This document shows, piece after piece, positions 30,279 through 37,552 of a stretch of 64,000 bases of DNA. A program made the position numbers and the translations under genes. The notes beneath the pieces are model-generated. The model searched no databases. It worked only from the letters and a program-made list of their open reading frames with translations, and was not told where the DNA came from. This DNA is from Rhizomicrobium sp. (lineage in GTDB: Bacteria; Pseudomonadota; Alphaproteobacteria; Micropepsales; Micropepsaceae). How positions within the stretch are numbered: the stretch's first letter is position 1; each line of letters opens with the position of its first letter. The stretch is from NCBI GenBank assembly GCA_037200385.1, contig JBBCGL010000001.1:1426001-1490000 (forward strand), given 5' to 3'.

Positions 30279-31675
30279 GCTGTCCGCCCTGCCCGCTCGG
30301 CTTCGCGGCTCCAACGCGCCCTATATTCCACGAGATCGTGATCGAGCGGCGCCACCCGTGTCAGCGCCGAGAGCGGCGCCAGGTCCGGCTGCAGCAGACG
30401 CCGCGCGCCATAGGATACGTCGTTGTGCGAATTGGCTGCGTAGATCGAAAGATCGGGACGCAGCGCGGCAAGCGCCCGGACGAACAACCCGGCTTCCGCG
30501 AAACGTCCCTCGACCAGCAGGCGCTCGCGCGTGCCGATCAAACCGAGCGAGACGTCGGTCATCAGCGCGAGATAAAGATGCACGGCGGCACGGCGCAGCG
30601 CGGGATCGGCCGGCTCGCCATCCAGCCAGCGGCCTTCGCCCGCAGGGAAGGGCCCGGTGCCGGGCGCGAAGCCGGGCAGCAGCATGTGCCCCTCGGCCAG
30701 CACGCGCGGCAGCGCGTCGATGCCGCGGCCGGCGGCCAGGTCGCCGTCCCGCGTGTCGATGCCCATCAGGATCTCGGCCTCGCGGCCGCCCATCCAGCGG
30801 GCGGAGGGAATCGGCCTGCCGCGCACATCGACATTGATGAGGCAATCGCGCGCCGCGGGCAGCGGCATGACGGCGGCATCGCGGGCCGGCGAGCGCATCG
30901 CCACGAACCAGGTGCCGGTCGACAGGACCGTCGCCTCGCGCTCCGCGATCTCCGCGAAGCCGCGCGCCGCCAGCAGCGCCGCGTTGGAATCGTGCAGACC
31001 GCAATAGACGCGGACGCTTGCGGGAAGACCGGTGCGCGCCGCCCAGGCCGGCGTGAGCGTCCCCAGCACATCGCTCGCCGGCCGCAGCGGCGCCAGGCGT
31101 GCCGCCCAGCCGCGCCGCACCGCCAGCGCAGACGGCGCATTCGCGAGCGGGCGCCAGAGATCGCTATGGCAGCCCAGGCTGGTCACCTCGGACGCGGCGA
31201 TCCCGCAAAGTAGCCAGGCCCAATATTGCGCCCAGGGTAGGATTGTCGCGCCTTTGAGAAGGCTGGGATCGTGGGCTTCGAGCGCATGGAGCTGCGCCCC
31301 TATATTAAGTCCGCCCGGCAGCGGCGGCGACCCCGTCGCGCCGAAACCATCGCGCTGCGAATCGTAATCGCCTTCGGGCAGAGGCTGTTCGTAGTCGAGC
31401 GGCGGCGCGACCAGGCGGCCGTCGCGCAGCAGCGCCACAGCCGCACCGTGCCCGACGGGGACGATCGCCGCGATCTCCGAGAGCCCGGCGAAATCGCGCA
31501 GCGTATCGGCGAGCCAATTCTCGATCCCCGTCGTGTCGAGCACCGCCCAGCCCTGGTGGATGACGCGCTCGTTGCGCCGGGTGCGCCGCTCGATCAGCGC
31601 GCCATCGGCCTTCCACAGCGTCAACTTGGACAGGGTCTTGCCGACATCCAGGACGGCGATGGATCCGCCCGCCAC
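30275..31675 (-). CDS. FGGY-family carbohydrate kinase, probable L-rhamnulokinase
   Basis: A 466-residue sugar kinase with the actin-like ATPase fold: N-terminal phosphate loop [15 protein letters not shown] (7-21), the substrate segment [14 protein letters not shown] with the catalytic-base Asp, the second phosphate loop [11 protein letters not shown], and a C-terminal [17 protein letters not shown] segment. Context (aldolase, isomerase and RhaT) points to phosphorylation of L-rhamnulose at O1. It differs from E. coli RhaB in length and sequence and belongs to the alternative kinase group seen with RhaI-type isomerases. The start is a GTG at 31675, six bases after GGAGG. It overlaps the next gene by 4 bases and is divergent from the aldolase gene across operator-like repeats. 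Confidence 0.85.
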   Translation of the reverse strand: MAGGSIAVLDVGKTLSKLTLWKADGALIERRTRRNERVIHQGWAVLDTTGIENWLADTLRDFAGLSEIAAIVPVGHGAAVALLRDGRLVAPPLDYEQPLPEGDYDSQRDGFGATGSPPLPGGLNIGAQLHALEAHDPSLLKGATILPWAQYWAWLLCGIAASEVTSLGCHSDLWRPLANAPSALAVRRGWAARLAPLRPASDVLGTLTPAWAARTGLPASVRVYCGLHDSNAALLAARGFAEIAEREATVLSTGTWFVAMRSPARDAAVMPLPAARDCLINVDVRGRPIPSARWMGGREAEILMGIDTRDGDLAAGRGIDALPRVLAEGHMLLPGFAPGTGPFPAGEGRWLDGEPADPALRRAAVHLYLALMTDVSLGLIGTRERLLVEGRFAEAGLFVRALAALRPDLSIYAANSHNDVSYGARRLLQPDLAPLSALTRVAPLDHDLVEYRARWSREAERAGRTA

Positions 31676-31699
31676 GCACTTCCTCCGACGATGTATTTT

Positions 31700-31750
31700 G
31701 ATCGATTTCTATCGATCTTGATTGTATTAGGACATAGGCCGCGATAAAAT
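31700..31750. promoter_or_regulatory. Divergent rhamnose promoter with tandem half-sites
   Basis: GATC (31700), TATC (31710) and GATT (31720) occur at a 10-base period. The stretch GATCGAT-TTCT-ATCGATC (31700-31717) is also a perfect inverted repeat. For the aldolase gene, TTGTAT (31722-31727) and TAAAAT (31745-31750) are 17 bases apart and could form a promoter that the repeats would block. Confidence 0.6.
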
Positions 31751-31784
31751 GCGAGCAATTAGTTATTCAGCGGAGAAAACGCGC

Positions 31785-33890
31785 ATGGACAATGCGTCAA
31801 TTGCGGTCGCGGCCCTGCCCTTTGCGGTGCCGGCGCTGCGCTGGGTCGATGCGGACGCGGCCGGCAAATCCGAAGTGGACCTGCTGCTCTATCGCTCGCA
31901 TCTCCTGGGCGCCGACTTGACCGTCACCAATTACGGCGGCGGCAACACCTCGGCGAAATCCACCGAGACCGATCCGCTCACCGGCCAGCCGGTCAAGGTG
32001 CTGTGGGTCAAAGGCTCGGGCGGCGACATCGGCACGATGACGCGCGAGGGCTTGGCGTCGCTCTATCTCGACAAGCTGCTGGGCCTCGAGACGATCTATG
32101 GCGGCCTGGCGCAGGAAGACGCGATGGTCGGCTACCTGCCGCATTGCACCTTCAACCTCAATCCGCGGGCGGCCTCCATCGACACGCCGCTGCATGCCTA
32201 TCTGCCCTTCGCGCATGTCGACCACGTGCATCCCGATTCCGTGACGGCGCTCGCCGCGTCGTCGGAAGGCGAAGCGATCACGCGCAAGATCTGGGGCGGC
32301 AAGGTCGGCTGGATCGGCTGGCAGCGGCCGGGCTTCGATCTGGGCCTGAAGATCCGCGATTTCGCGGCGCGCCACCCGGAGGCCCGCGGCGCAGTGCTCG
32401 CCAATCACGGCCTGATCTGCTGGGGCCACACCGCGAAGGCATGCTACGAGAACACGATCGGCCTGATCGGCGATGTCGCGCATTTCCTGAACGCGCGCCT
32501 GGCACAGGGACCGGCCTTCGGCGGCCCGCTCGTGTCGGCCGTGCCCCAGGCCAAGCGGCGCGCGATCGCCGCCAAGCTGATGCCGGTGCTGCGCGGCCTG
32601 ATGCCGGGCGAGCGCCATCGGGTCGGGCATTTTTCGGACGCGCCGGAAGTGCTGGAATTCGTCGGCAGCCGGAACTTCGCGAAGCTCGCGCCGATCGGTA
32701 CCTCTTGTCCCGACCACTTCCTGCGCACCAAGATCGCGCCGCTGGCGCTCGATCCGGCGCGGATCGACGACGCCGCTTATCTGACCGCGGCGCTGGAGGA
32801 ATACCGTCAGGGCTATGCCGCCTATTACGGGCGCTGCGCGGTCGACGGCGATCCCAAGATGCGCGATCCCAACCCGGCCGTGGTGCTGCTGCCGGGCGTC
32901 GGCTGCATGAGCTTCGGCGCCGACAAGACGACGGCACGGCTGGCGGCGGAGTTCTACACCAACGCGATCAACGTGATGCGCGGGGCGGAGACCATCGGCA
33001 CCTATCTCGGCCTGCCCGAGAAGGAGGCCTATGGCATCGAGTACTGGATCCTCGAAGACCTCAAGCTGCAGCGCATGCCCAAGCCCAAGGCGCTGGCGGG
33101 CCGCGTCGCGCTGATCACCGGCTCGGCCGGCGGCATCGGCGCGGCGACGGCGGAGCGGTTCCTCGCCGAAGGCTGCTGCGTGATGCTGCTCGACCGCGAG
33201 GCCGAGGCGCTGACGGAGGTCGAGACTCGGCTGAAGAAGAGCTTCGGCAAGGACGTCGTGCGCAGCGCGGTCTGCGACGTCACGCGCGAGGAGCAGCTCG
33301 AGGCCGCCTTCGCGTCCTGCGCGCTGGCGTTCGGCGGCGTCGACATCGTGGTGGCCAATGCCGGGATCGCGACCTCCGCGCCGATCGGGGAGACCACGGT
33401 CGAGATGTGGAACCGCAATTACGACGTGCTGGCGCAGGGCTATTTCCTCACCGCGCGCGGCGCCTTCGCGCTGATGAAGCTGCAGCGCGGCGGCTCGATC
33501 GTCTTCATCGGCTCGAAGAACGCGCTGGCGGCGACGCCGAACGCGTCGGCCTATGCCTCGGCGAAGGCCGCGGCGCTGCACCTGGCGCGCTGCCTGGCGC
33601 TGGAGGGCGCCGAGAGCGGCATCCGGGTCAACGTCGTCAATCCCGATGCGGTGATCAAGGGCTCGCGCATCTGGAGCGGCGACTGGCGCAAGCAGCGGGC
33701 CGGCGCCTATGGCATCGACGAGGGCGAGGAGCTGGAAGATTTCTATCGCGACCGCTCGATGCTGAAGCGCCATGTCCTGCCGGCCGACGTCGCGGAGGCG
33801 GTGTATTTCTTCGCCAGCGACGCTTCGGCGAAATCGACCGGCAACATCATCAATGTCGATGCCGGCAATCCGTTGGCATTCCCGCGCTGA
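31785..33890 (+). CDS. Bifunctional L-rhamnulose-1-phosphate aldolase / L-lactaldehyde dehydrogenase
   Basis: A 701-residue fusion. Residues 1 to about 420 form a class II aldolase/adducin-like domain, with YGGGNTSAKS (50-59) for phosphate binding and a His-rich zinc region AHVDHVHPDSVTALA (143-157). Residues from about 430 form an SDR domain with TGSAGGIG (about 444-451), ANAG and YASAK (about 588-592). This matches the known alphaproteobacterial and Bacillus fusion that splits L-rhamnulose-1-phosphate into DHAP and L-lactaldehyde and oxidises the latter to L-lactate. ATG at 31785 follows CGGAG; a start 12 codons upstream lacks a ribosome site. The isomerase gene begins 17 bases after its stop. 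The whole is the usual length for this family. Confidence 0.93.
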   Translation: MDNASIAVAALPFAVPALRWVDADAAGKSEVDLLLYRSHLLGADLTVTNYGGGNTSAKSTETDPLTGQPVKVLWVKGSGGDIGTMTREGLASLYLDKLLGLETIYGGLAQEDAMVGYLPHCTFNLNPRAASIDTPLHAYLPFAHVDHVHPDSVTALAASSEGEAITRKIWGGKVGWIGWQRPGFDLGLKIRDFAARHPEARGAVLANHGLICWGHTAKACYENTIGLIGDVAHFLNARLAQGPAFGGPLVSAVPQAKRRAIAAKLMPVLRGLMPGERHRVGHFSDAPEVLEFVGSRNFAKLAPIGTSCPDHFLRTKIAPLALDPARIDDAAYLTAALEEYRQGYAAYYGRCAVDGDPKMRDPNPAVVLLPGVGCMSFGADKTTARLAAEFYTNAINVMRGAETIGTYLGLPEKEAYGIEYWILEDLKLQRMPKPKALAGRVALITGSAGGIGAATAERFLAEGCCVMLLDREAEALTEVETRLKKSFGKDVVRSAVCDVTREEQLEAAFASCALAFGGVDIVVANAGIATSAPIGETTVEMWNRNYDVLAQGYFLTARGAFALMKLQRGGSIVFIGSKNALAATPNASAYASAKAAALHLARCLALEGAESGIRVNVVNPDAVIKGSRIWSGDWRKQRAGAYGIDEGEELEDFYRDRSMLKRHVLPADVAEAVYFFASDASAKSTGNIINVDAGNPLAFPR

Positions 33891-33907
33891 TCGGAGACAC
33901 TCGCCGC

Positions 33908-35197
33908 ATGGCCCTGCCGCTGTCCTCCGACCAGATCGCCGGCCGCAATGCGGCGCGGCGCAGCGCGCTCGAAGACGATTACGGCAGCCTCGGCCGCACG
34001 CTGGGACGGCGCGGCGTCGACCTCGGCGCGATCAAGACCAGGCTGAGCCGCTTCTCGGTGGCGACGCCAAGCTGGGGGAGCGGCGTCGGCGGCACGCGCT
34101 TCGCCAAGTTTCCGATCCCCGGCGAGCCGACCAACATCCACGAGAAGCTGGAAGACTGCGCCGTGGTGCAGCAGCTTTGCCGGATGACGCCGCGGGTCTC
34201 GCCGCATTTTCCGTGGGACAAGGTGAGCGACTATGGCGCGCTGCGCGCGGAGGCCGACGCGCTCGGCCTCGGCTTCGATGCGGTCAACTCCAACACCTTC
34301 CAGGACCAGCCGGGCCAAGCGCATTCCTATCGCAGCGGCAGCCTCGCCTCGACCGACGCGGGGGCGCGGGCGCAGGCCGTGGCACATAACATCGACTGCA
34401 TCGAAGCCGGCAAGGCGCTGGGCTCGCGCGCGCTGACCGTCTGGATCGGCGACGGCTCGAATTTCCCCGGGCAGCAGGATTTCAACCGCGCCTTCGACCG
34501 CTATATCGACTCCGCAGCGCAGATCCATGCCGCACTGCCCGAGGGCTGGCAGATGCTGCTGGAGCACAAGCTCTACGAGCCGGCCTTCTATTCGACGGTG
34601 ATATCGGACTGGGGCTCGTCGCTGCTGGCGGCGCAGCAGCTTGGGCCCAAGGCGCGCTGCCTGGTGGATCTGGGCCATCACGCGCCGAACGTGAACATCG
34701 AGCAGATCGTGGCGCGGCTGGACCGCGCGGGGAAGCTCGGCGGCTTCCACTTCAACGACAGCAAATACGGCGACGACGACCTCGACAGCGGCTCGATCAA
34801 TCCGCACCAGCTCTTCCTGGTGTTCAACGAGCTCGTGGAGGCCGAGGCGCGGTCGCGCGGCGATTTCGCGCCGGCCTATATGATCGACCAGTCGCACAAC
34901 GTCACCGATCCGATCGAGAGCCTGCTGTCCTCCGCCGACGCCATCGCCTCGGCCTATGCCAAGGCGCTTCTGGTCGACCGCGAGGCGCTGCACGCCGCGC
35001 AGGACTCGAACGATGTGATGATGGCGTTCCAGGCGCTGCGCCGGGCCTATGCCACCGACGTCTCGCCGCTGGTGGCGATGGTCCGGCTGGAAGCCGGCGG
35101 CGCGATCGATCCGCTCGACGCCTATCGGGCGAGCGGCTGGCGCGCCCGCAAGGCGCAGGAACGCAAGCCTGCCGGGACCGCGGCCGGCATCGTCTGA
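33908..35197 (+). CDS. rhaI: L-rhamnose isomerase, RhaI type
   Basis: A 429-residue TIM-barrel isomerase of the RhaI group, distinct from E. coli RhaA. Recognisable segments are FSVATPSWGSGVGGTRFAKF, the metal and substrate positions in MLLEHKLYEPAFYST and LVDLGHHAPNVNIEQIVA, and GGFHFNDSKYGDDDLDSGSI. It converts L-rhamnose to L-rhamnulose in the cytoplasm with a divalent metal. The open frame extends upstream through the aldolase gene in another phase; ATG at 33908 matches family N-termini. It is the second gene of the aldolase-isomerase operon and feeds the divergent kinase. Confidence 0.93.
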   Translation: MALPLSSDQIAGRNAARRSALEDDYGSLGRTLGRRGVDLGAIKTRLSRFSVATPSWGSGVGGTRFAKFPIPGEPTNIHEKLEDCAVVQQLCRMTPRVSPHFPWDKVSDYGALRAEADALGLGFDAVNSNTFQDQPGQAHSYRSGSLASTDAGARAQAVAHNIDCIEAGKALGSRALTVWIGDGSNFPGQQDFNRAFDRYIDSAAQIHAALPEGWQMLLEHKLYEPAFYSTVISDWGSSLLAAQQLGPKARCLVDLGHHAPNVNIEQIVARLDRAGKLGGFHFNDSKYGDDDLDSGSINPHQLFLVFNELVEAEARSRGDFAPAYMIDQSHNVTDPIESLLSSADAIASAYAKALLVDREALHAAQDSNDVMMAFQALRRAYATDVSPLVAMVRLEAGGAIDPLDAYRASGWRARKAQERKPAGTAAGIV

Positions 35198-35228
35198 GCC
35201 GCTGCGCCGTCTATCGGCCTTGCGTCGT

Positions 35229-35252
35229 GATCGGTTATGCTTGAATGCTATC
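35229..35252. promoter_or_regulatory. Weak copy of the tandem half-site motif (DeoR gene)
   Basis: GATC (35229) and TATC (35249) lie two 10-base periods apart with a poor middle site (GCTT at 35239), 32 bases before the DeoR start. This may be an autoregulatory site, but the match is partial. Confidence 0.35.
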
Positions 35253-35283
35253 GAATCCTTCCGGCATTTACCCTGAGTCCCCC

Positions 35284-36066
35284 ATGCACGCAGCCGAACG
35301 CGAACAATTGATCCTCGAGCTTCTGCGCCAGCGCGGCTTCATCCGCTTCGAAGAGCTCGACCGCCGGATCCAGGGCTCGCCCGCCACCTTGCGGCGCGAT
35401 CTCCACCGGCTCGAGAAGGACGGCAAGATCACCCGCCTGCGCGGCGGGGCGCGGCTGATCGGCAGCGACCGCTCGATCCGGCCGGGTCTCGCCGGCGTGC
35501 CGTTCCAGGAGAATATCGGCAAGAACCGCAAGCAGAAGGAAGCCATCGGCCGCGCCGCGGCGGCGCTGTGCCGGCCGGGCGAGTCGGTGATCATCGACGG
35601 GGGCTCGACCACGCTGCAGATGTGCCACCTGCTGGAGCCGCTGGGGCTGCAGGTGCTGACCAATTCGCTGCATATCGTGAGCGCGCTGCTGTCGCAGAGC
35701 GGGACGCAGGTCTCGGTGCCGGCGGGCACGCTGTTCCGCGAACAGAACATCATCCTGTCGCCGATCGAGGATGACGGCATGGAGCGTTTCCACGCCTCCA
35801 AGCTGTTCCTCAGCGCGGCGGCGATCGGGACGCACGGCCTGATGCAGACCGATGTGCTGCTGGTGCAGGTCGAGCGCCGGCTGCTCGACCGCGCCGACGA
35901 GGTCGTGGCGCTGATCGACAGCAGCAAGTTCGACGCGCCGACCGGCCATGCGGTGTGCGGCCTGTCGGACATCGACATCCTGATCACCGACAGCGCGATC
36001 TCCGACAAGCACGTCAAGATGCTCGAAAAGGCGAATGTGAAGGTCCTGATCGCCGAGGACAATTGA
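35284..36066 (+). CDS. DeoR/GlpR-family transcriptional regulator, probable rhamnose repressor
   Basis: A 260-residue regulator. The N-terminal winged helix-turn-helix (about 3-58) carries RFEELDRRIQGSPATLRRDL followed by the RLRGGARLI wing. The C-terminal DeoR sensor domain has the sugar-phosphate loop IDGGSTTLQMCHLL, which binds phosphorylated effectors, and KLFLSAAAIGTHGL. Its gene follows the isomerase gene on the same strand, as for the DeoR-type rhamnose regulators of alphaproteobacteria. DeoR proteins often bind tandem direct repeats, so it is the best candidate for the 10-base-period GATC repeats across this locus. An inducer such as L-rhamnulose or its phosphate is expected but not shown. 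Confidence 0.9.
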   Translation: MHAAEREQLILELLRQRGFIRFEELDRRIQGSPATLRRDLHRLEKDGKITRLRGGARLIGSDRSIRPGLAGVPFQENIGKNRKQKEAIGRAAAALCRPGESVIIDGGSTTLQMCHLLEPLGLQVLTNSLHIVSALLSQSGTQVSVPAGTLFREQNIILSPIEDDGMERFHASKLFLSAAAIGTHGLMQTDVLLVQVERRLLDRADEVVALIDSSKFDAPTGHAVCGLSDIDILITDSAISDKHVKMLEKANVKVLIAEDN

Positions 36067-36081
36067 GCGTCGCGCCGCCGC

Positions 36082-36113
36082 AAAAAAAGGCGGCCCAGCT
36101 TGCGCGGGCCGCC
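36082..36113 (-). terminator. Intrinsic terminator for the FucP-type gene transcript
   Basis: GGCGGCCC (36089-36096) pairs with GGGCCGCC (36106-36113); on the minus strand the stem is followed by seven T residues (36088-36082). It lies 105 bases past the stop of the minus-strand transporter gene and just after the end of the plus-strand DeoR gene. Confidence 0.75.
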
Positions 36114-36178
36114 AGTCGCACGGGAAGCACGCTGCATGCGATGCAAGTGCCGTGCGCATGCTCTCACAATCGATCTAT

Positions 36179-36217
36179 TTGTCAATATAAATGATCATTT
36201 ATGATCAAATATGACAA
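36179..36217. promoter_or_regulatory. Orphan operator-like palindrome between converging genes
   Basis: ATAAATGATCATTTAT (36187-36202) is a perfect 16-bp palindrome. GATC at 36193 and 36203 gives the 10-base period of the locus motif, and TTGTCA (36179) with TGACAA (36212) adds outer symmetry. It lies downstream of both neighbouring genes, where no promoter is expected. Confidence 0.5.
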
Positions 36218-37552
36218 TTACTCGCTGACGGAGGTTCGGGCCGCGAACGCGCCATAGCCGGCGATCAGGGCGTAGCACGCGACAGGGACCAGCAACGCGA
36301 GCGAAAGGCCGAAGCGGTCGGCCATGGCGCCATATGCCAGTGGCACGATCGCGCCGCCAACAATCGCCATGCAAAGGAGCGCCGAACCGTTGGCGGTCTC
36401 CTCCTCCAGCCCGTCCAGCGCGAGCGCGAAGATCGTCGGGAACATGATCGAATTGGCGAGGCCGATGGCGAGGATGCTGCCGGCCGCGACCGCGCCGCCG
36501 GTCATCGCGGAGAGCAGTGCCAGCGCAATGGCTGCGAGCGCGTTGCCGGCCAGAACCTTGCCGGGGGAGACGCGCGCCAGCACGGCCGATCCCGCGAAGC
36601 GGCCCAGCATGGCGAGGCCCCAATAGAGGCTGACCATGACGCCGGCGATCTGGGCCACGTTGAAGGCGTAACGTCCGCCGAACAGCGCATGCAGACCGCG
36701 CGCGGCCGCGGCGCCGAGCGAGGCGGCCTGGCCGCCGATCACCGTCGGCTGCAACAGATAGTTGATCAGGCCGCTGCCGATCGACACCTCCGCGCCGACA
36801 TAGAGGAAGATCGAGAGCACGCCGAGCATCAGGCGCGGACGGCCCAGCAAGCGGCGGCTGAACGGGTTGATGTCCTGGGAATCGGTCGGCGGCACCGGCG
36901 CGCCGCGCCGCAGCCAGAAGACGATGGCGAGCAGCAAGAGGACACCGGCGATGGCGAGGAAGGGCCGCTGCACCAGCTCGGCCTCCGCGATGCGCGCCGC
37001 AGGCGAGGCGCCGGCGGCCGGTGCCCCGACGCCGTTCTGCAGCAGGAACAGCGCCCCGACGAACGGACCGATGAAGGTGCCGAGCGAATTGAAGGCCTGG
37101 GCGAGCGTCAGGCGGCTGGGCGCCGTCGCGCTCGAGCCGAGCGCGGCGATGAAGGGATTGGCCGCGACCTGCAGCAGCGTGATCCCCGCCGCGACGCAGA
37201 ACAGCGCCACCAGGAAACCGCCGAAGAAGCCGCTCATCGCCGCCGGCGCGAAGCCGAGGCATCCGATCGCCATGATCGCCAGGCCGAGCGCGATGCTGCG
37301 GACATAGCCGAAGCGGTTCAGCACGAACCCCGCCGGTACGGAGAAAACGAAATAGCCCAGGAAGAACGCGAACTGGGTCAGCATCGCCTCGGTGTAATCG
37401 AGCGCGAACAGCCCCTTGAGCTTCGCCACCAGCGGATCGTTCAGGACGGTGATGAAGCCCCAGACGAAGAACAGGCCGACCACCAGCGGGACCATCGCGG
37501 TGCCGGCGGCGGATGGCGAAGGGGCTTTCACGCCGGGCGCGCCACCGGCCAT
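36218..37552 (-). CDS. Sugar:proton symporter of the FucP (FHS) family
   Basis: A 444-residue, 12-helix major-facilitator protein. The segments FFVWGFITVLNDPLVAKLKGLFALDYTEAMLTQFAFFLGYFV (about 28-69) and GITLLQVAANPFI are diagnostic of the fucose-galactose-glucose:H+ symporter group. ATG at 37552 overlaps the last base of the glucosidase stop (TGATG), so the two are coupled. The very long open frame upstream is a phase of the glucosidase gene. In FucP the substrate is L-fucose, but no fucose isomerase or kinase is present here, so it may import glucose released by the GH3 enzyme, or a second deoxysugar. This is inferred from the partner gene. Confidence 0.9.
   Translation of the reverse strand: MAGGAPGVKAPSPSAAGTAMVPLVVGLFFVWGFITVLNDPLVAKLKGLFALDYTEAMLTQFAFFLGYFVFSVPAGFVLNRFGYVRSIALGLAIMAIGCLGFAPAAMSGFFGGFLVALFCVAAGITLLQVAANPFIAALGSSATAPSRLTLAQAFNSLGTFIGPFVGALFLLQNGVGAPAAGASPAARIAEAELVQRPFLAIAGVLLLLAIVFWLRRGAPVPPTDSQDINPFSRRLLGRPRLMLGVLSIFLYVGAEVSIGSGLINYLLQPTVIGGQAASLGAAAARGLHALFGGRYAFNVAQIAGVMVSLYWGLAMLGRFAGSAVLARVSPGKVLAGNALAAIALALLSAMTGGAVAAGSILAIGLANSIMFPTIFALALDGLEEETANGSALLCMAIVGGAIVPLAYGAMADRFGLSLALLVPVACYALIAGYGAFAARTSVSE

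Noticed and set aside
29112-31675. Suspected frameshifts because of 4-base gene overlaps in the kinase-dehydrogenase-RhaT operon
   Set aside because: Each protein is full length for its family, and the overlaps are ordinary ATGA/GTGA coupling.
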